NCBI GenBank assembly: GCA_002437725.1 | Contig: DJRF01000010.1 | Span: 354,960-418,959, forward strand | From: Treponema sp. UBA6367 | Lineage (GTDB): Bacteria > Spirochaetota > Spirochaetia > Treponematales > Treponemataceae | DNA: 64,000 bases | Direction of reading: 5' to 3' | Part shown: piece by piece, positions 14,782-20,915 of the stretch | How the letters are laid out: every line of letters starts with the position of its first letter | Position numbering within the stretch: position 1 is the first letter of the stretch | Position numbers and translations under genes: made by a program | The notes under the pieces: model-generated | Databases searched by the model: none | What the model saw: only the letters and a program-made list of their open reading frames with translations | Told to the model about the DNA's origin: nothing

Positions 14782-16068
14782 ATGGCAGAGTTAGAAGTAA
14801 AAGAAATAACAGAACTGAACGATGTAACATTCACAGACGAAACGCTTTTGCTTGCTTACACAGAAGATGAAGGCGTTGGAAAGACAACATTCGCAAAAGC
14901 AAAAGAAAACATTGGCTCAAACATAAATATTGAGCAGACGCAGGCAGGAACGGAAGCAAGCGCGGTGAACAAGATTACTGCGACAATCCGAAACGGCGGG
15001 ACTACAGAAACAAAAGAATTCATTGTAAAAAACGGAACAGGCATTTCACAGGCGGCGCAGACAGAATCAACGGACAAAAACGGACTAAGAAGCAACTCTG
15101 TTTCGTTGAAATCCAGCGACACAAGCCTTGTAAATGATGTTGATTTCACCGTGAAAGACGGCGTGGGAATAAAGGAACATTCGCTGTTAAAAAGCACCGA
15201 CGAAAACGGACTTTCAAAAAGCGCGCTTAGTGTAAAATACACGGACGGAAAAACAGACAGCGCGGAAATTTCTGACGGAGTCGGCATAAAATCCGCAAGC
15301 CAGACAACCTCTTCTTCACTTTCTGGGGAGCTGAACGAATACACGGTAAAACTTACAGACGGCACAACTTCCTCAATAAAAGTCTACAACGGACGGGCAG
15401 GAAAGGACTTTAGAATCAAGAAAACCTATTCTTCAGTTGCTGCGATGCAGGAAGATTTTTCAGGCGCAGACGTAGACACTTTTGAATTTGCAATGATTGA
15501 CACTGGAAGCGTAGAGGACGCGGACACTGGAAAACTTTATTGCAAGACAGAAACAGAATGGTCGTACATCGGCGACTTGTCGGGCGCTCAAGGTATAAAA
15601 GGCGACACAGGCAACGGCATTGCTTCGATTACAGATGTGCTGGACGAGAACAACAAAATCAAGATCACAATAGCAATGACCGACGGCACAGAAAAAAGCT
15701 TTGTTTTAAATAACGGCGTTGAGTACACGGCAGGCGAAAACGTTTCAATTTCCGATAACAACGTAGTCAGTGTCAATTTATCCTCTAAGGCGAACGTATC
15801 TGACGTCTACACCAAGACAGAGGCAGACACAAAAATCAACGCGAAATACACAAAGCCTTCCAATGGTATTCCCAAGACAGATTTAGCCGCGGCGGTTCAG
15901 ACCTCGCTAGGCAAAGCTGACACCGCGCTTCAATCGCATCAGGATATAAGCGGAAAACTGAATCTTTCAGGCGGAACGATGACGGGAACATTGGTTGCGC
16001 AAAAAGGCTTGCGGATTCCAACTTCCGCCCCCTCTTCACCAGTAAACGGAGATATTTGGATAGGTTAG
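14782..16068 (+). CDS. Phage tail fibre-like structural protein
   Basis: A 428-residue protein. Residues 45-215 hold three or four imperfect repeats of about 55 residues ending in a KNGTGI / KDGVGI / SDGVGI / YNGRAGK turn. After that come a carbohydrate-domain-like segment (VAAMQEDFSGADVDTFEFAM), a short collagen-like GAQGIKGDTGNG, and fibre elements KLNLSGGTMTGTLVAQKGL and PSSPVNGDIWIG at the end. GC-rich like the late operon, so part of the structural module. RBS AAAGGA. Likely a side fibre that binds the cell. Confidence 0.78.
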   Translation: MAELEVKEITELNDVTFTDETLLLAYTEDEGVGKTTFAKAKENIGSNINIEQTQAGTEASAVNKITATIRNGGTTETKEFIVKNGTGISQAAQTESTDKNGLRSNSVSLKSSDTSLVNDVDFTVKDGVGIKEHSLLKSTDENGLSKSALSVKYTDGKTDSAEISDGVGIKSASQTTSSSLSGELNEYTVKLTDGTTSSIKVYNGRAGKDFRIKKTYSSVAAMQEDFSGADVDTFEFAMIDTGSVEDADTGKLYCKTETEWSYIGDLSGAQGIKGDTGNGIASITDVLDENNKIKITIAMTDGTEKSFVLNNGVEYTAGENVSISDNNVVSVNLSSKANVSDVYTKTEADTKINAKYTKPSNGIPKTDLAAAVQTSLGKADTALQSHQDISGKLNLSGGTMTGTLVAQKGLRIPTSAPSSPVNGDIWIG

Positions 16069-16071
16069 AAT

Positions 16072-16929
16072 ATGGCTATAAAGTTCAGATACAACAACGC
16101 AAATTATTCACTCAACGAGCAATCTTCTGCAATTGCAGCAAATAATCTGGTTTATTATTCTGGCGGAGCAAAAAAATACTGCCCGGCTTTACCAACAAGA
16201 GGAACTAAAGTTCTAGTCAAGACAGAAGATAGCGGAAAAACTTATATAGACAATTCTTCACCTAGTATATGTTTTAAGAAGAATGGCACGGTTTATTATT
16301 GCGCAAAGTCAAGCATTTTTTCTAGTAAATCAACTATTAAATATGATGCCAACGGTGGTAGCGGTTTTATGTCTTCTCAAGAATGGTATCCTGATGATGG
16401 TGAAACTGTAACTATCAAGGAATGTCAATTTACAAGAAGCGGCTATTCATTTGTAAACTGGAACACATACCCAAATGGACGCGGCACTTCATATTACGCA
16501 GGAAGCTCACCTAGGGGATACATTGGAACGCTTTACGCGCAGTGGGAATTAAGCAATACAACAATCCCCGCAGGAACTTACAGCCCAAGCTCATTTGAAA
16601 GTTTGATAAAATCTTTTATAAGTATAGGCGGCAGTCGTAAATTGGCAGCCGATATTGAAATTACTTTATTGAATACCAACAGTTCAGGCAGTACGCAAAT
16701 TTATAATGCAAAAGCAGGTAATACAGTTTTGTATAACAAAAATAGCAGTTCCTTGTGGGGCTACACCTATATTTCGTTTGATGGTTCGGTTTACGAGCCG
16801 TATCAGGTAAATTCAAGTTTTAGCGAGTATGGTACTTACATTGTTAATCAAAACCCGAACTCCCCATACTTCAATAACTCATATCAAAACTTTTATATAA
16901 TTTTAAAAGAACCGATGAGTTTCCTTTAA
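16072..16929 (+). CDS. Phage protein with InlB/Flg_new-type repeat
   Basis: A 285-residue protein starting 3 bp after the fibre gene. Residues about 86-160 form one Listeria-Bacteroides (InlB B) repeat: IKYDANGGSGFM, then FTRSGYSFVNWNTYPNGRGT and GTLYAQWEL. Such repeats are usually found in surface adhesins and are unusual in phage tails. The rest is Ser/Asn/Tyr-rich and has no recognised domain. AT content rises along the gene. Probably a fibre tip or adhesin; the coupling to the fibre gene supports a tail-associated role. Confidence 0.7.
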   Translation: MAIKFRYNNANYSLNEQSSAIAANNLVYYSGGAKKYCPALPTRGTKVLVKTEDSGKTYIDNSSPSICFKKNGTVYYCAKSSIFSSKSTIKYDANGGSGFMSSQEWYPDDGETVTIKECQFTRSGYSFVNWNTYPNGRGTSYYAGSSPRGYIGTLYAQWELSNTTIPAGTYSPSSFESLIKSFISIGGSRKLAADIEITLLNTNSSGSTQIYNAKAGNTVLYNKNSSSLWGYTYISFDGSVYEPYQVNSSFSEYGTYIVNQNPNSPYFNNSYQNFYIILKEPMSFL

Positions 16930-16946
16930 AAAAAAATGAAAAATTA

Positions 16947-16975
16947 TTGACATAAAATAACAAGTATAGTATTAT
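16947..16975 (+). promoter_or_regulatory. Forward promoter of cassette C
   Basis: TTGACA (16947-16952), 17-nt spacer, TATTAT (16970-16975), in the gap after the late structural genes. Confidence 0.72.
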
Positions 16976-17011
16976 TTAATTAGTCAAGGACGCTTGGCTA
17001 AGGAGACCCAA

Positions 17012-17125
17012 GTGAGGGAAGTACTACTTTACTGGGCCGATAAACTGGTAGATTTTTTACTAGCCATTGTTTCCGTAATAGTTACGTATTACATAACAAA
17101 ATGGCTAGATAAAAAATCTAAGTAA
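17012..17125 (+). CDS. Tiny membrane peptide C1, Fst/Ldr-like (37 aa)
   Basis: GTG start behind AAGGAG. MREVLLYWADKLVDFLLAIV leads into SVIVTYYITKWLDKKSK: one membrane helix with an aromatic and lysine-rich C-terminus (KWLDKK), the general pattern of Fst/Ldr-type type I toxins. CTTGG and CCAAG flank the Shine-Dalgarno and could fold it into a loop. The ORF carries a large inverted repeat and faces an antisense promoter. Family assignment is by pattern only. Confidence 0.6.
   Translation: MREVLLYWADKLVDFLLAIVSVIVTYYITKWLDKKSK
17051..17118. repeat. Long inverted repeat inside C1
   Basis: 17051-17068 (GATTTTTTACTAGCCATT) pairs with 17100-17118 with one bulged A; the loop is 31 nt and holds a nested GTAAT/ATTAC pair. 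Almost the whole peptide body folds as one hairpin. Confidence 0.85.
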
Positions 17126-17131
17126 GTCGGT

Positions 17132-17164
17132 GGTTGGTTGATATTTTTATCAACCAACCTTTCC
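17132..17164. terminator. Perfect 12-bp hairpin after C1
   Basis: GGTTGGTTGATA (17132-17143), TTTT loop, TATCAACCAACC (17148-17159), then TTTCCTTT. Terminates C1 and would be the 5' hairpin of the antisense RNA. Confidence 0.8.
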
Positions 17165-17167
17165 TTT

Positions 17168-17196
17168 AATAATAACTTTAAGGGGTATTTATGTCA
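17168..17196 (-). promoter_or_regulatory. Antisense promoter of cassette C
   Basis: Minus strand TTGACA (17191-17196), exactly 17 nt, TATTAT (17168-17173). Predicts an RNA starting near 17161 and running antisense through C1. I see no clear terminator for it, so no 3' end is given. Confidence 0.7.
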
Positions 17197-17295
17197 AAGA
17201 TAATCGAAAAAATTATTATAATTTTATTCGGAATTGTTACTGGAATACTGCTTTATTTTTATAGGAAACATAAGGATTCGAAGAAAAATGAATAG
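17190..17295 (+). pseudogene. Second hydrophobic ORF C2, frameshifted
   Basis: AAGGGG precedes ATG at 17190, but the frame gives MSKIIEKIII and then a stop at 17262-17264. From 17221 the +1 frame reads on through LFGIVTGILLYFYRKHKDSK to a stop at 17293-17295 that overlaps the RHH start (AATGAATAG), the same arrangement as B2. One extra base at about 17218-17223 (TAAATTTT) would explain it. Either a decayed peptide gene, a slippery site, or a sequencing error. The ATG also overlaps the antisense -35. Confidence 0.5.
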
Positions 17296-17488
17296 TAATT
17301 GGGGCGGTGTCCGTGAAGGTGCAGGCAGACCAAAAGGCTCATTAAATAAGGGTGAAAAGAAAAATGGACGCATTGTAATATCTTGCACAAAAAAAGAAGA
17401 AGAACAAATAAAAAAAATTGCTAAAAAAATGAATAAAAATGTAAGCGCCTTTATCATTGAAAAGATTTTAGAAAATAATCGCCAATAA
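17288..17488 (+). CDS. Ribbon-helix-helix protein, cassette C
   Basis: A 66-residue protein. I start it at ATG 17288 because MNSNWGGVREGAGRPKGS matches the cassette B tail; a longer reading from 17234 would translate the C2 region in the wrong frame. The RHH part is strand GRIVISC, helix EEEQIKKIAKKMNK, then VSAFIIEKIL shared with cassette A. Probable cassette-specific DNA-binding regulator. Confidence 0.72.
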   Translation: MNSNWGGVREGAGRPKGSLNKGEKKNGRIVISCTKKEEEQIKKIAKKMNKNVSAFIIEKILENNRQ

Positions 17489-17520
17489 AAAAAACTCCAT
17501 GTTTTTATAAAAAAAAACTC

Positions 17521-17549
17521 TTGACAAATAATGTATATTAATATATTAT
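17521..17549 (+). promoter_or_regulatory. Forward promoter of cassette D
   Basis: TTGACA (17521-17526), 17-nt spacer, TATTAT (17544-17549). Confidence 0.72.
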
Positions 17550-17590
17550 ATAACTGTCAAGAGCACTTGCTTTGATAAGGGGGTGATTAT

Positions 17591-17716
17591 GTGAAAAGAA
17601 TAAAAAAAAGCAGCCTTAAAAAGACTGCTTTATTTCTAGCGGTTGTGCTATCAAGTTTGGACATCTTTAGCAAACTGCTAGAAATAATTAAAAATCTGAT
17701 TGCTTTGATTAAGTGA
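17591..17716 (+). CDS. Tiny membrane peptide D1, type I toxin-like (41 aa)
   Basis: GTG start in ATTATGTGAA, as in B1. Basic start MKRIKKSSLKK, then hydrophobic TALFLAVVLSSLDIF and an amphipathic KLLEIIKNLIALIK. Longer than B1 by an N-terminal basic extension. The 5' part carries the AAAGCAG/CTGCTTT stem and the middle a 9-bp repeat (ATTTCTAGC 17632-17640 with GCTAGAAAT 17677-17685). Same promoter, leader and antisense layout as B1. Confidence 0.62.
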   Translation: MKRIKKSSLKKTALFLAVVLSSLDIFSKLLEIIKNLIALIK

Positions 17717-17741
17717 TCAGCAGGGTAGCCGAAAGGCTACC
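17601..17741 (-). ncRNA. Predicted antisense RNA to D1
   Basis: The minus-strand promoter at 17747-17775 predicts a start near 17740. The RNA begins with the GGTAGCC hairpin, covers nearly the whole of D1 in antisense and ends at a canonical terminator on this strand: AAAGCAG (complement of 17625-17631), 11-nt loop, CTGCTTT (complement of 17607-17613) and TTTTT. About 140 nt. Ends are predictions. Confidence 0.6.
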
Positions 17742-17748
17742 TTTATAT
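17724..17748 (+). terminator. Terminator after D1
   Basis: GGTAGCC (17724-17730), GAAA tetraloop, GGCTACC (17735-17741), then TTTATAT. Confidence 0.8.
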
Positions 17749-17775
17749 AATATATCTTATAAAAGGGGTTGTCAA
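17747..17775 (-). promoter_or_regulatory. Antisense promoter of cassette D
   Basis: Minus strand TTGACA (17770-17775), 17-nt spacer, TATTAT (17747-17752). Confidence 0.7.
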
Positions 17776-17862
17776 ATGGATAAGCTTTATAAAGTTCTTA
17801 TTGTTTTATTGTCTTTGGATATTGTGTTTTCTGTAGTTTCAATTATTCTAAAATTTTTCTAA
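17776..17862 (+). CDS. Tiny hydrophobic peptide D2 (28 aa)
   Basis: ATG behind AAAGGGG. MDKLYKVLIVLLSLDIVFSV then VSIILKFF. Similar to A2 (LLSLEV) and to the middle of D1 (LSSLDI). Followed after 13 bp by a small HTH gene. Possible membrane peptide or coupling leader. Confidence 0.5.
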   Translation: MDKLYKVLIVLLSLDIVFSVVSIILKFF

Positions 17863-17875
17863 AAGAAGGCGCTTT

Positions 17876-18064
17876 ATGAATACAAAGGAAGTTTCAGAAA
17901 GATATAAAGTATGCTTTGCAGCTTGCTCACGCTGGGCAAAAAACAACGGAGTTAAGCAGGTGCAAGTCAAAGGAATTTTAGCGTACAACTGGACAGAAGA
18001 AGACTGCAAACGCTTTGAGCAGCGTCCAAAAAGAGGCTGGAAGAAAGGCGTTTCAAGAAGCTGA
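17876..18064 (+). CDS. Small helix-turn-helix protein, cassette D
   Basis: A 62-residue protein: TKEVSERYKVCFAACSRWAK is an HTH like those of excisionase/MerR-type winged helices, followed by NNGVKQVQ, a wing-like GILAYNWTEEDCKRFEQR and a basic tail RPKRGWKKG. RBS GAAGGCGC. It takes the place held by RHH proteins in cassettes A-C, so the regulator type differs between cassettes. A prophage excisionase is an alternative, since the attachment site is 1.3 kb away. Confidence 0.62.
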   Translation: MNTKEVSERYKVCFAACSRWAKNNGVKQVQVKGILAYNWTEEDCKRFEQRPKRGWKKGVSRS

Positions 18065-18076
18065 AATAAACTTAAC

Positions 18077-18102
18077 AAAACCGCCAGCAATGGCGGTTTT
18101 TT
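18077..18102 (+). terminator. Terminator of cassette D
   Basis: AAAACCGCCA (18077-18086), GCAA loop, TGGCGGTTTT (18091-18100), TT. Same stem as 14685. Confidence 0.9.
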
Positions 18103-18114
18103 GACTATATTAGC

Positions 18115-18420
18115 ATGAAAGAAATAACACAAGTTCAGGTTATTGAGAACGAAGATTTTATACCTAAAGCCGATTTTTCAAAAGAAGTATATTTGCTAAA
18201 CTTAAAGGGCAGCGGAAACAACCTTGATAAAAGAGTTCATATCCATAATGAATTAGCAGAAAGTTTTCTTCCTAGCAGTGAAAAATTTCCGCAGCTGCTT
18301 ACACTTATTTTAAAAGAACACAACTGCTTTGATTATGAAATAATTACAGACAAGGCGGAAAATTACAGTTTTACCGCATGGGTTTGCGACAGAGAAAAAA
18401 TAAAAGTAGTTTCTCTATAG
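18115..18420 (+). CDS. Unknown prophage accessory protein (101 aa)
   Basis: A soluble 101-residue protein with no recognised domain: VYLLNLKGSGNNLDKRVHIH near 23-42, AESFLPSSEKFPQLLTLILK at about 47-66, and a closing YSFTAWVCDREKIKVVSL. No Shine-Dalgarno; TATATT lies only a few bases before ATG, so the message may be leaderless, though no good -35 is visible. Lies between cassette D and the BrnT/BrnA pair. Confidence 0.6.
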   Translation: MKEITQVQVIENEDFIPKADFSKEVYLLNLKGSGNNLDKRVHIHNELAESFLPSSEKFPQLLTLILKEHNCFDYEIITDKAENYSFTAWVCDREKIKVVSL

Positions 18421-18442
18421 AGTATTTTTTATTAACTAATAC

Positions 18443-18471
18443 TTGACATAGTAACTACAATATATTATTAT
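18443..18471 (+). promoter_or_regulatory. Promoter of the BrnT/BrnA-like pair (leaderless)
   Basis: TTGACA (18443-18448), 17 nt, TATTAT (18466-18471). The ATG at 18478 is 7 nt after the -10, so transcription should start at or beside the start codon. Confidence 0.7.
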
Positions 18472-18477
18472 ATAATC

Positions 18478-18732
18478 ATGGTTATCGAATGGAACGAAGA
18501 AAAGAATGAATTGTTAAAAGCAACAAGAAATGTTTCTTTTGAGCAGGTTTTGGAAGAAATAGAAAAAGGTGCTTTTATCGGTCCAGAAGAAAATCCATCA
18601 AGGGAAAACCAAAAAAGAATCATTGTAAAAATAAATGATTATCCGTTTGCAGTTCCTTTTGTAGTTATGGAAAATGGCGGATGGTTTTTAAAAACTGTTT
18701 ATCCATGCAGAAAATTAAAAGGGAGAATTTAA
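18478..18732 (+). CDS. BrnT-like toxin
   Basis: An 84-residue protein starting MVIEWNEEKNELLKATRNVSF, which matches the opening of BrnT-family ribonuclease toxins (x-W-x-x-x-K-N and x-SF-x-E). The core KRIIVKINDYPFAVPFVVME and ending KLKGRI fit the BrnT-like fold, but the family's usual internal residues are partly different, so this may be a related family. The partner gene begins 3 bp later. No SD; leaderless promoter. As a type II toxin it would cut RNA unless bound by its partner. Confidence 0.7.
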   Translation: MVIEWNEEKNELLKATRNVSFEQVLEEIEKGAFIGPEENPSRENQKRIIVKINDYPFAVPFVVMENGGWFLKTVYPCRKLKGRI

Positions 18733-18735
18733 AAC

Positions 18736-19092
18736 ATGACTGATAAAGAATTGAAAGATTTTGATGAGAAGTTTTGGAACAGTCCTTTAGATGAAGAGGA
18801 ACAGTGGATTGAAAATCATTTTGATGAATTTGTACCTTGCAAAAATCAGGAAGAAATGAGGAAAGAACTAATGAAAGCTGCTGAAGAAAAACTAGATGAA
18901 ATTGAAAAACCAAATAAAAAGATGTTCACCCTAAGACTTGACCAAGGCGATTTATCAAAACTTAAAACATTGGCGGAAGAGCAAGGCTTGCCGTATCAGT
19001 CTTTGCTAGGCAGTGTTATTCACCGCTATGTAAACGGCACTTTGGTAGACATCACGGAAGCAAAGAAAATTCTTGTGTTCCAAAAAGCGTAA
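18736..19092 (+). CDS. BrnA/CopG-like antitoxin
   Basis: A 118-residue protein. The acidic N-terminal half (ELKDFDEKFWNSPLDEEEQW) would bind the toxin; the second half is an RHH domain: strand MFTLRLDQ, helix LSKLKTLAEEQG, then PYQSLLGSVIHRYVNGTL. This is the CopG-type antitoxin layout common with BrnT toxins. Gene order toxin-antitoxin is that of brnTA. It should bind its own promoter and repress it. Confidence 0.78.
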   Translation: MTDKELKDFDEKFWNSPLDEEEQWIENHFDEFVPCKNQEEMRKELMKAAEEKLDEIEKPNKKMFTLRLDQGDLSKLKTLAEEQGLPYQSLLGSVIHRYVNGTLVDITEAKKILVFQKA

Positions 19093-19119
19093 AAAAGTTT
19101 TAAAACAGTTTTATAAAAG

Positions 19120-19147
19120 GCGGCGGTTTTTCGTCGCTTTTTTTTAT
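19120..19147 (+). terminator. Terminator of the toxin-antitoxin pair
   Basis: GCGGCGG (19120-19126) can pair with TCGTCGC (19131-19137) using G-U pairs, followed by eight T. Confidence 0.6.
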
Positions 19148-19236
19148 ATTTATAGTATTTATTTTACTACTTGTATTTTGTATTAATTTTGCCGCCTGCG
19201 GCTTTTATAGTTTACTAAAACCTTTTTTTCTTTTAT

Positions 19237-19261
19237 ATTTGTGTCTAGGTATTTGTGTCTA
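19237..19261 (+). repeat. Tandem 11-bp repeat near the attachment site
   Basis: ATTTGTGTCTA occurs at 19237-19247 and 19251-19261, about 72 bp before the tRNA fragment. Spacing and position suit arm-type integrase sites. Apart from this and a small GCCGC/GCGGC hairpin at about 19191-19203, the stretch 19148-19332 shows nothing. Confidence 0.5.
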
Positions 19262-19332
19262 TTTGGAATAAAAAGGGGCTTGCAACGGTATTAAAACCTA
19301 GGTTTTTCATATCAAAAACTAGTAAAAAATAT

Positions 19333-19360
19333 GTCGCAGGTTCAAATCCTGTCATCCCGA
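19333..19360 (+). other. Right attachment site: 3' end of a tRNA gene
   Basis: GTCGCAGGTTCAAATCCTGT plus CATCCCGA reads as the T arm and acceptor strand of a tRNA with discriminator A, but no matching 5' half (expected CGGGATG start) lies upstream. So it is a 3' tRNA fragment, as left at one end of an element integrated into a tRNA gene. The acceptor sequence would suit tRNA-Pro, which is inference. Confidence 0.78.
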
Positions 19361-19365
19361 TATAA

Positions 19366-19393
19366 GGCTATCTTTTTAGATAGTCTTTTTTTT
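19366..19393 (+). terminator. Terminator behind the tRNA fragment
   Basis: GGCTATCT (19366-19373), TTTT, AGATAGTC (19378-19385), then T8. Probably the terminator of the original tRNA gene. Confidence 0.82.
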
Positions 19394-19455
19394 ATGCCTT
19401 GCAAGTTTTTATATTTCAATTTGATTTTTTATTTGTTTTACTGTTTGCAAAAAAA

Positions 19456-19486
19456 ATAAGCTATCTAATTCAATTAGATAGCTTAT
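19456..19486 (-). terminator. Terminator of rpsU
   Basis: ATAAGCTATCTAATT and its 15-bp complement, separated by one C; on the minus strand followed by T-rich sequence. Confidence 0.85.
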
Positions 19487-19499
19487 AAACGGTGAATGA

Positions 19500-19706
19500 T
19501 TAATAATCTTTCTTTTCTGCTTTACGTTTTTTGTTTAACAACTTTCTTTCAAGAGTTGTTTTCTTTTGGTGAAGTGTGGCAGAAGGTTTTACAAAATATT
19601 CTCGCTTTTTGTATTCGCGGATAATGCCTTCTTTTTCAACCATGCGTTTAAAACGTTTGATTGCTTTTTCAAGATTCTCTGAATCATCAACAATAATCGT
19701 TGCCAT
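19500..19706 (-). CDS. rpsU: Ribosomal protein bS21
   Basis: A 68-residue basic protein of the small ribosomal subunit that helps initiation. MATIIVDDSENLEKAIKRFK, KEGIIREYKKREYFVKPSA and a Lys/Arg-rich tail are diagnostic. RBS AAGGAGGTG lies 9 nt before ATG, the strongest Shine-Dalgarno in this part of the window. It is the first host gene beyond the prophage end, 72 bp downstream of apbE on the same strand and possibly co-transcribed. Confidence 0.95.
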   Translation of the reverse strand: MATIIVDDSENLEKAIKRFKRMVEKEGIIREYKKREYFVKPSATLHQKKTTLERKLLNKKRKAEKKDY

Positions 19707-19777
19707 TAACTATTTCACCTCCTTATAATCGGTAATTCCGTAAAACTCTAATAGAGTATCTTAATATCTTAAAAAAA

Positions 19778-20818
19778 TCAATAGGATTGGTCTTTTTTTA
19801 TGCAAATGATTTCTACAGCTTGCGCGTCTGGAATTGAATTATTAAATGAAAAATTGTCGAAAATTCCTTCTGAAACATAAATTTTTCGCTCATCTGTTAC
19901 TAGTATAAAATCAAAATTGCTTTCGTTTTTCCAAAAATTAATTGATTTTTCTATTCCCATTACAAAAAGGCTGGTGCTTAAGGCATCGCACTCTGTGCCG
20001 CTTTTTCCTATAACCGTGCTTGAAACTATTTCTGTTTCAGCAGGTTTTCCTGTTTTTCCATCAAAAATGTGAATATACTTTTTCCCATCTTTCCCTATAA
20101 AAAATCTTTCATATCCACCGCTTGTAATCACAGCTTTGTCTTTTACTTCTATAGAACCAATATTTCCTTGTTCGAATGGATTTTTTATTCCTATAGTCCA
20201 ATTTGAACCATCTGGTTTGGAACCGATTGTTTGTATGTTTCCGCCAAGATCAAGCAATGCTGATTTTATGCCGAAGCTTTTCATTATTTTTGCAGCCTCG
20301 TCTCCTGCAAAGCCTTTTCCAACAGCTCCTAAATCAATCATCATTCCTTTTTCCATTGAAACAGCATTTCCGTTTATCCTAACTTTTTTGTAATCTGCAA
20401 GCGGAAGCATTTTTTTTAGCTCTTCATCGGAAGGAATTTTGTTTTCTTTTTTTGTAAATCCCCAGGCTGATGTTATAGGGTAAAGACAAGGATTAAAGGC
20501 TCCGTCTGTTTTTTTAGCCATCAATATAGAATATTTTATTAAATTGGAAACTTTTTCAGAAACTATAACAGGAAAGTTCTGTGCCTGGTTTAACTTGTAA
20601 ATTTCGCTGTCTTCTTTTGTAACGGAAATAGTTTCTTCCAGTTCTTTTATATATTTTTGCGCAGCAATAACAGCTTCTTCAGAGTTTTTTCCATAGCACT
20701 TTACTTTCATAAAGGTATTCATGTTTTCAAAATATTTTTCAGCAGATTTTTTTTTGCAGTTTGAAAAAAGAACTGTAAAAATAGATAAGATTGATATAAA
20801 AAAAATGTGTTTTTTCAT
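19778..20818 (-). CDS. apbE: FAD:protein FMN transferase ApbE (lipoprotein)
   Basis: A 346-residue ApbE enzyme that attaches FMN to a threonine of target proteins outside the cytoplasmic membrane. Signal peptide with lipobox near FSNC (about residues 18-21). Family features: NTFMKVKCYG, the stretch LGAVGKGFAGDEAAKIMKSF, ALLDLGGNIQTIGSKPDGSN and the Asp/Thr region SGTECDALSTSLFVMG. It is divergent from rnfCDGEAB, whose RnfD and RnfG are the usual ApbE substrates, so the role in maturing that complex is well supported. Confidence 0.92.
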   Translation of the reverse strand: MKKHIFFISILSIFTVLFSNCKKKSAEKYFENMNTFMKVKCYGKNSEEAVIAAQKYIKELEETISVTKEDSEIYKLNQAQNFPVIVSEKVSNLIKYSILMAKKTDGAFNPCLYPITSAWGFTKKENKIPSDEELKKMLPLADYKKVRINGNAVSMEKGMMIDLGAVGKGFAGDEAAKIMKSFGIKSALLDLGGNIQTIGSKPDGSNWTIGIKNPFEQGNIGSIEVKDKAVITSGGYERFFIGKDGKKYIHIFDGKTGKPAETEIVSSTVIGKSGTECDALSTSLFVMGIEKSINFWKNESNFDFILVTDERKIYVSEGIFDNFSFNNSIPDAQAVEIICIKKDQSY

Positions 20819-20915
20819 AGTTACATGATAGCACAGTTTTGAATCTTTTGATTTTTTTTTATAATAAAAGCATAAAAAATAGACTTTTTATTTGCCTTGT
20901 TGTAAAATATTTTCT

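Noticed and set aside
11576..16929. Diversity-generating retroelement acting on the fibre genes
   Set aside because: No reverse transcriptase, no template/variable repeat pair and no adenine-specific differences found by reading.
14176..17716. Tiny membrane peptides as the phage holins
   Set aside because: Three or more copies, each with its own early-type promoter and antisense promoter, no adjacent endolysin, and only one helix each. A pinholin role for one of them cannot be excluded.
13739..18064. CRISPR array
   Set aside because: The repeated elements are promoters and hairpins at irregular distances, not uniform repeats with spacers; no cas genes.
19287..19360. Complete tRNA gene at the prophage end
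   Set aside because: Only the T arm and 3' acceptor strand are present; no 5' acceptor, D arm or anticodon stem in the preceding 76 nt.
1..19360. Integrase, portal, terminase, repressor and endolysin of the prophage
   Set aside because: Searched for by reading all frames given; none recognised. They are presumably to the left of the window.
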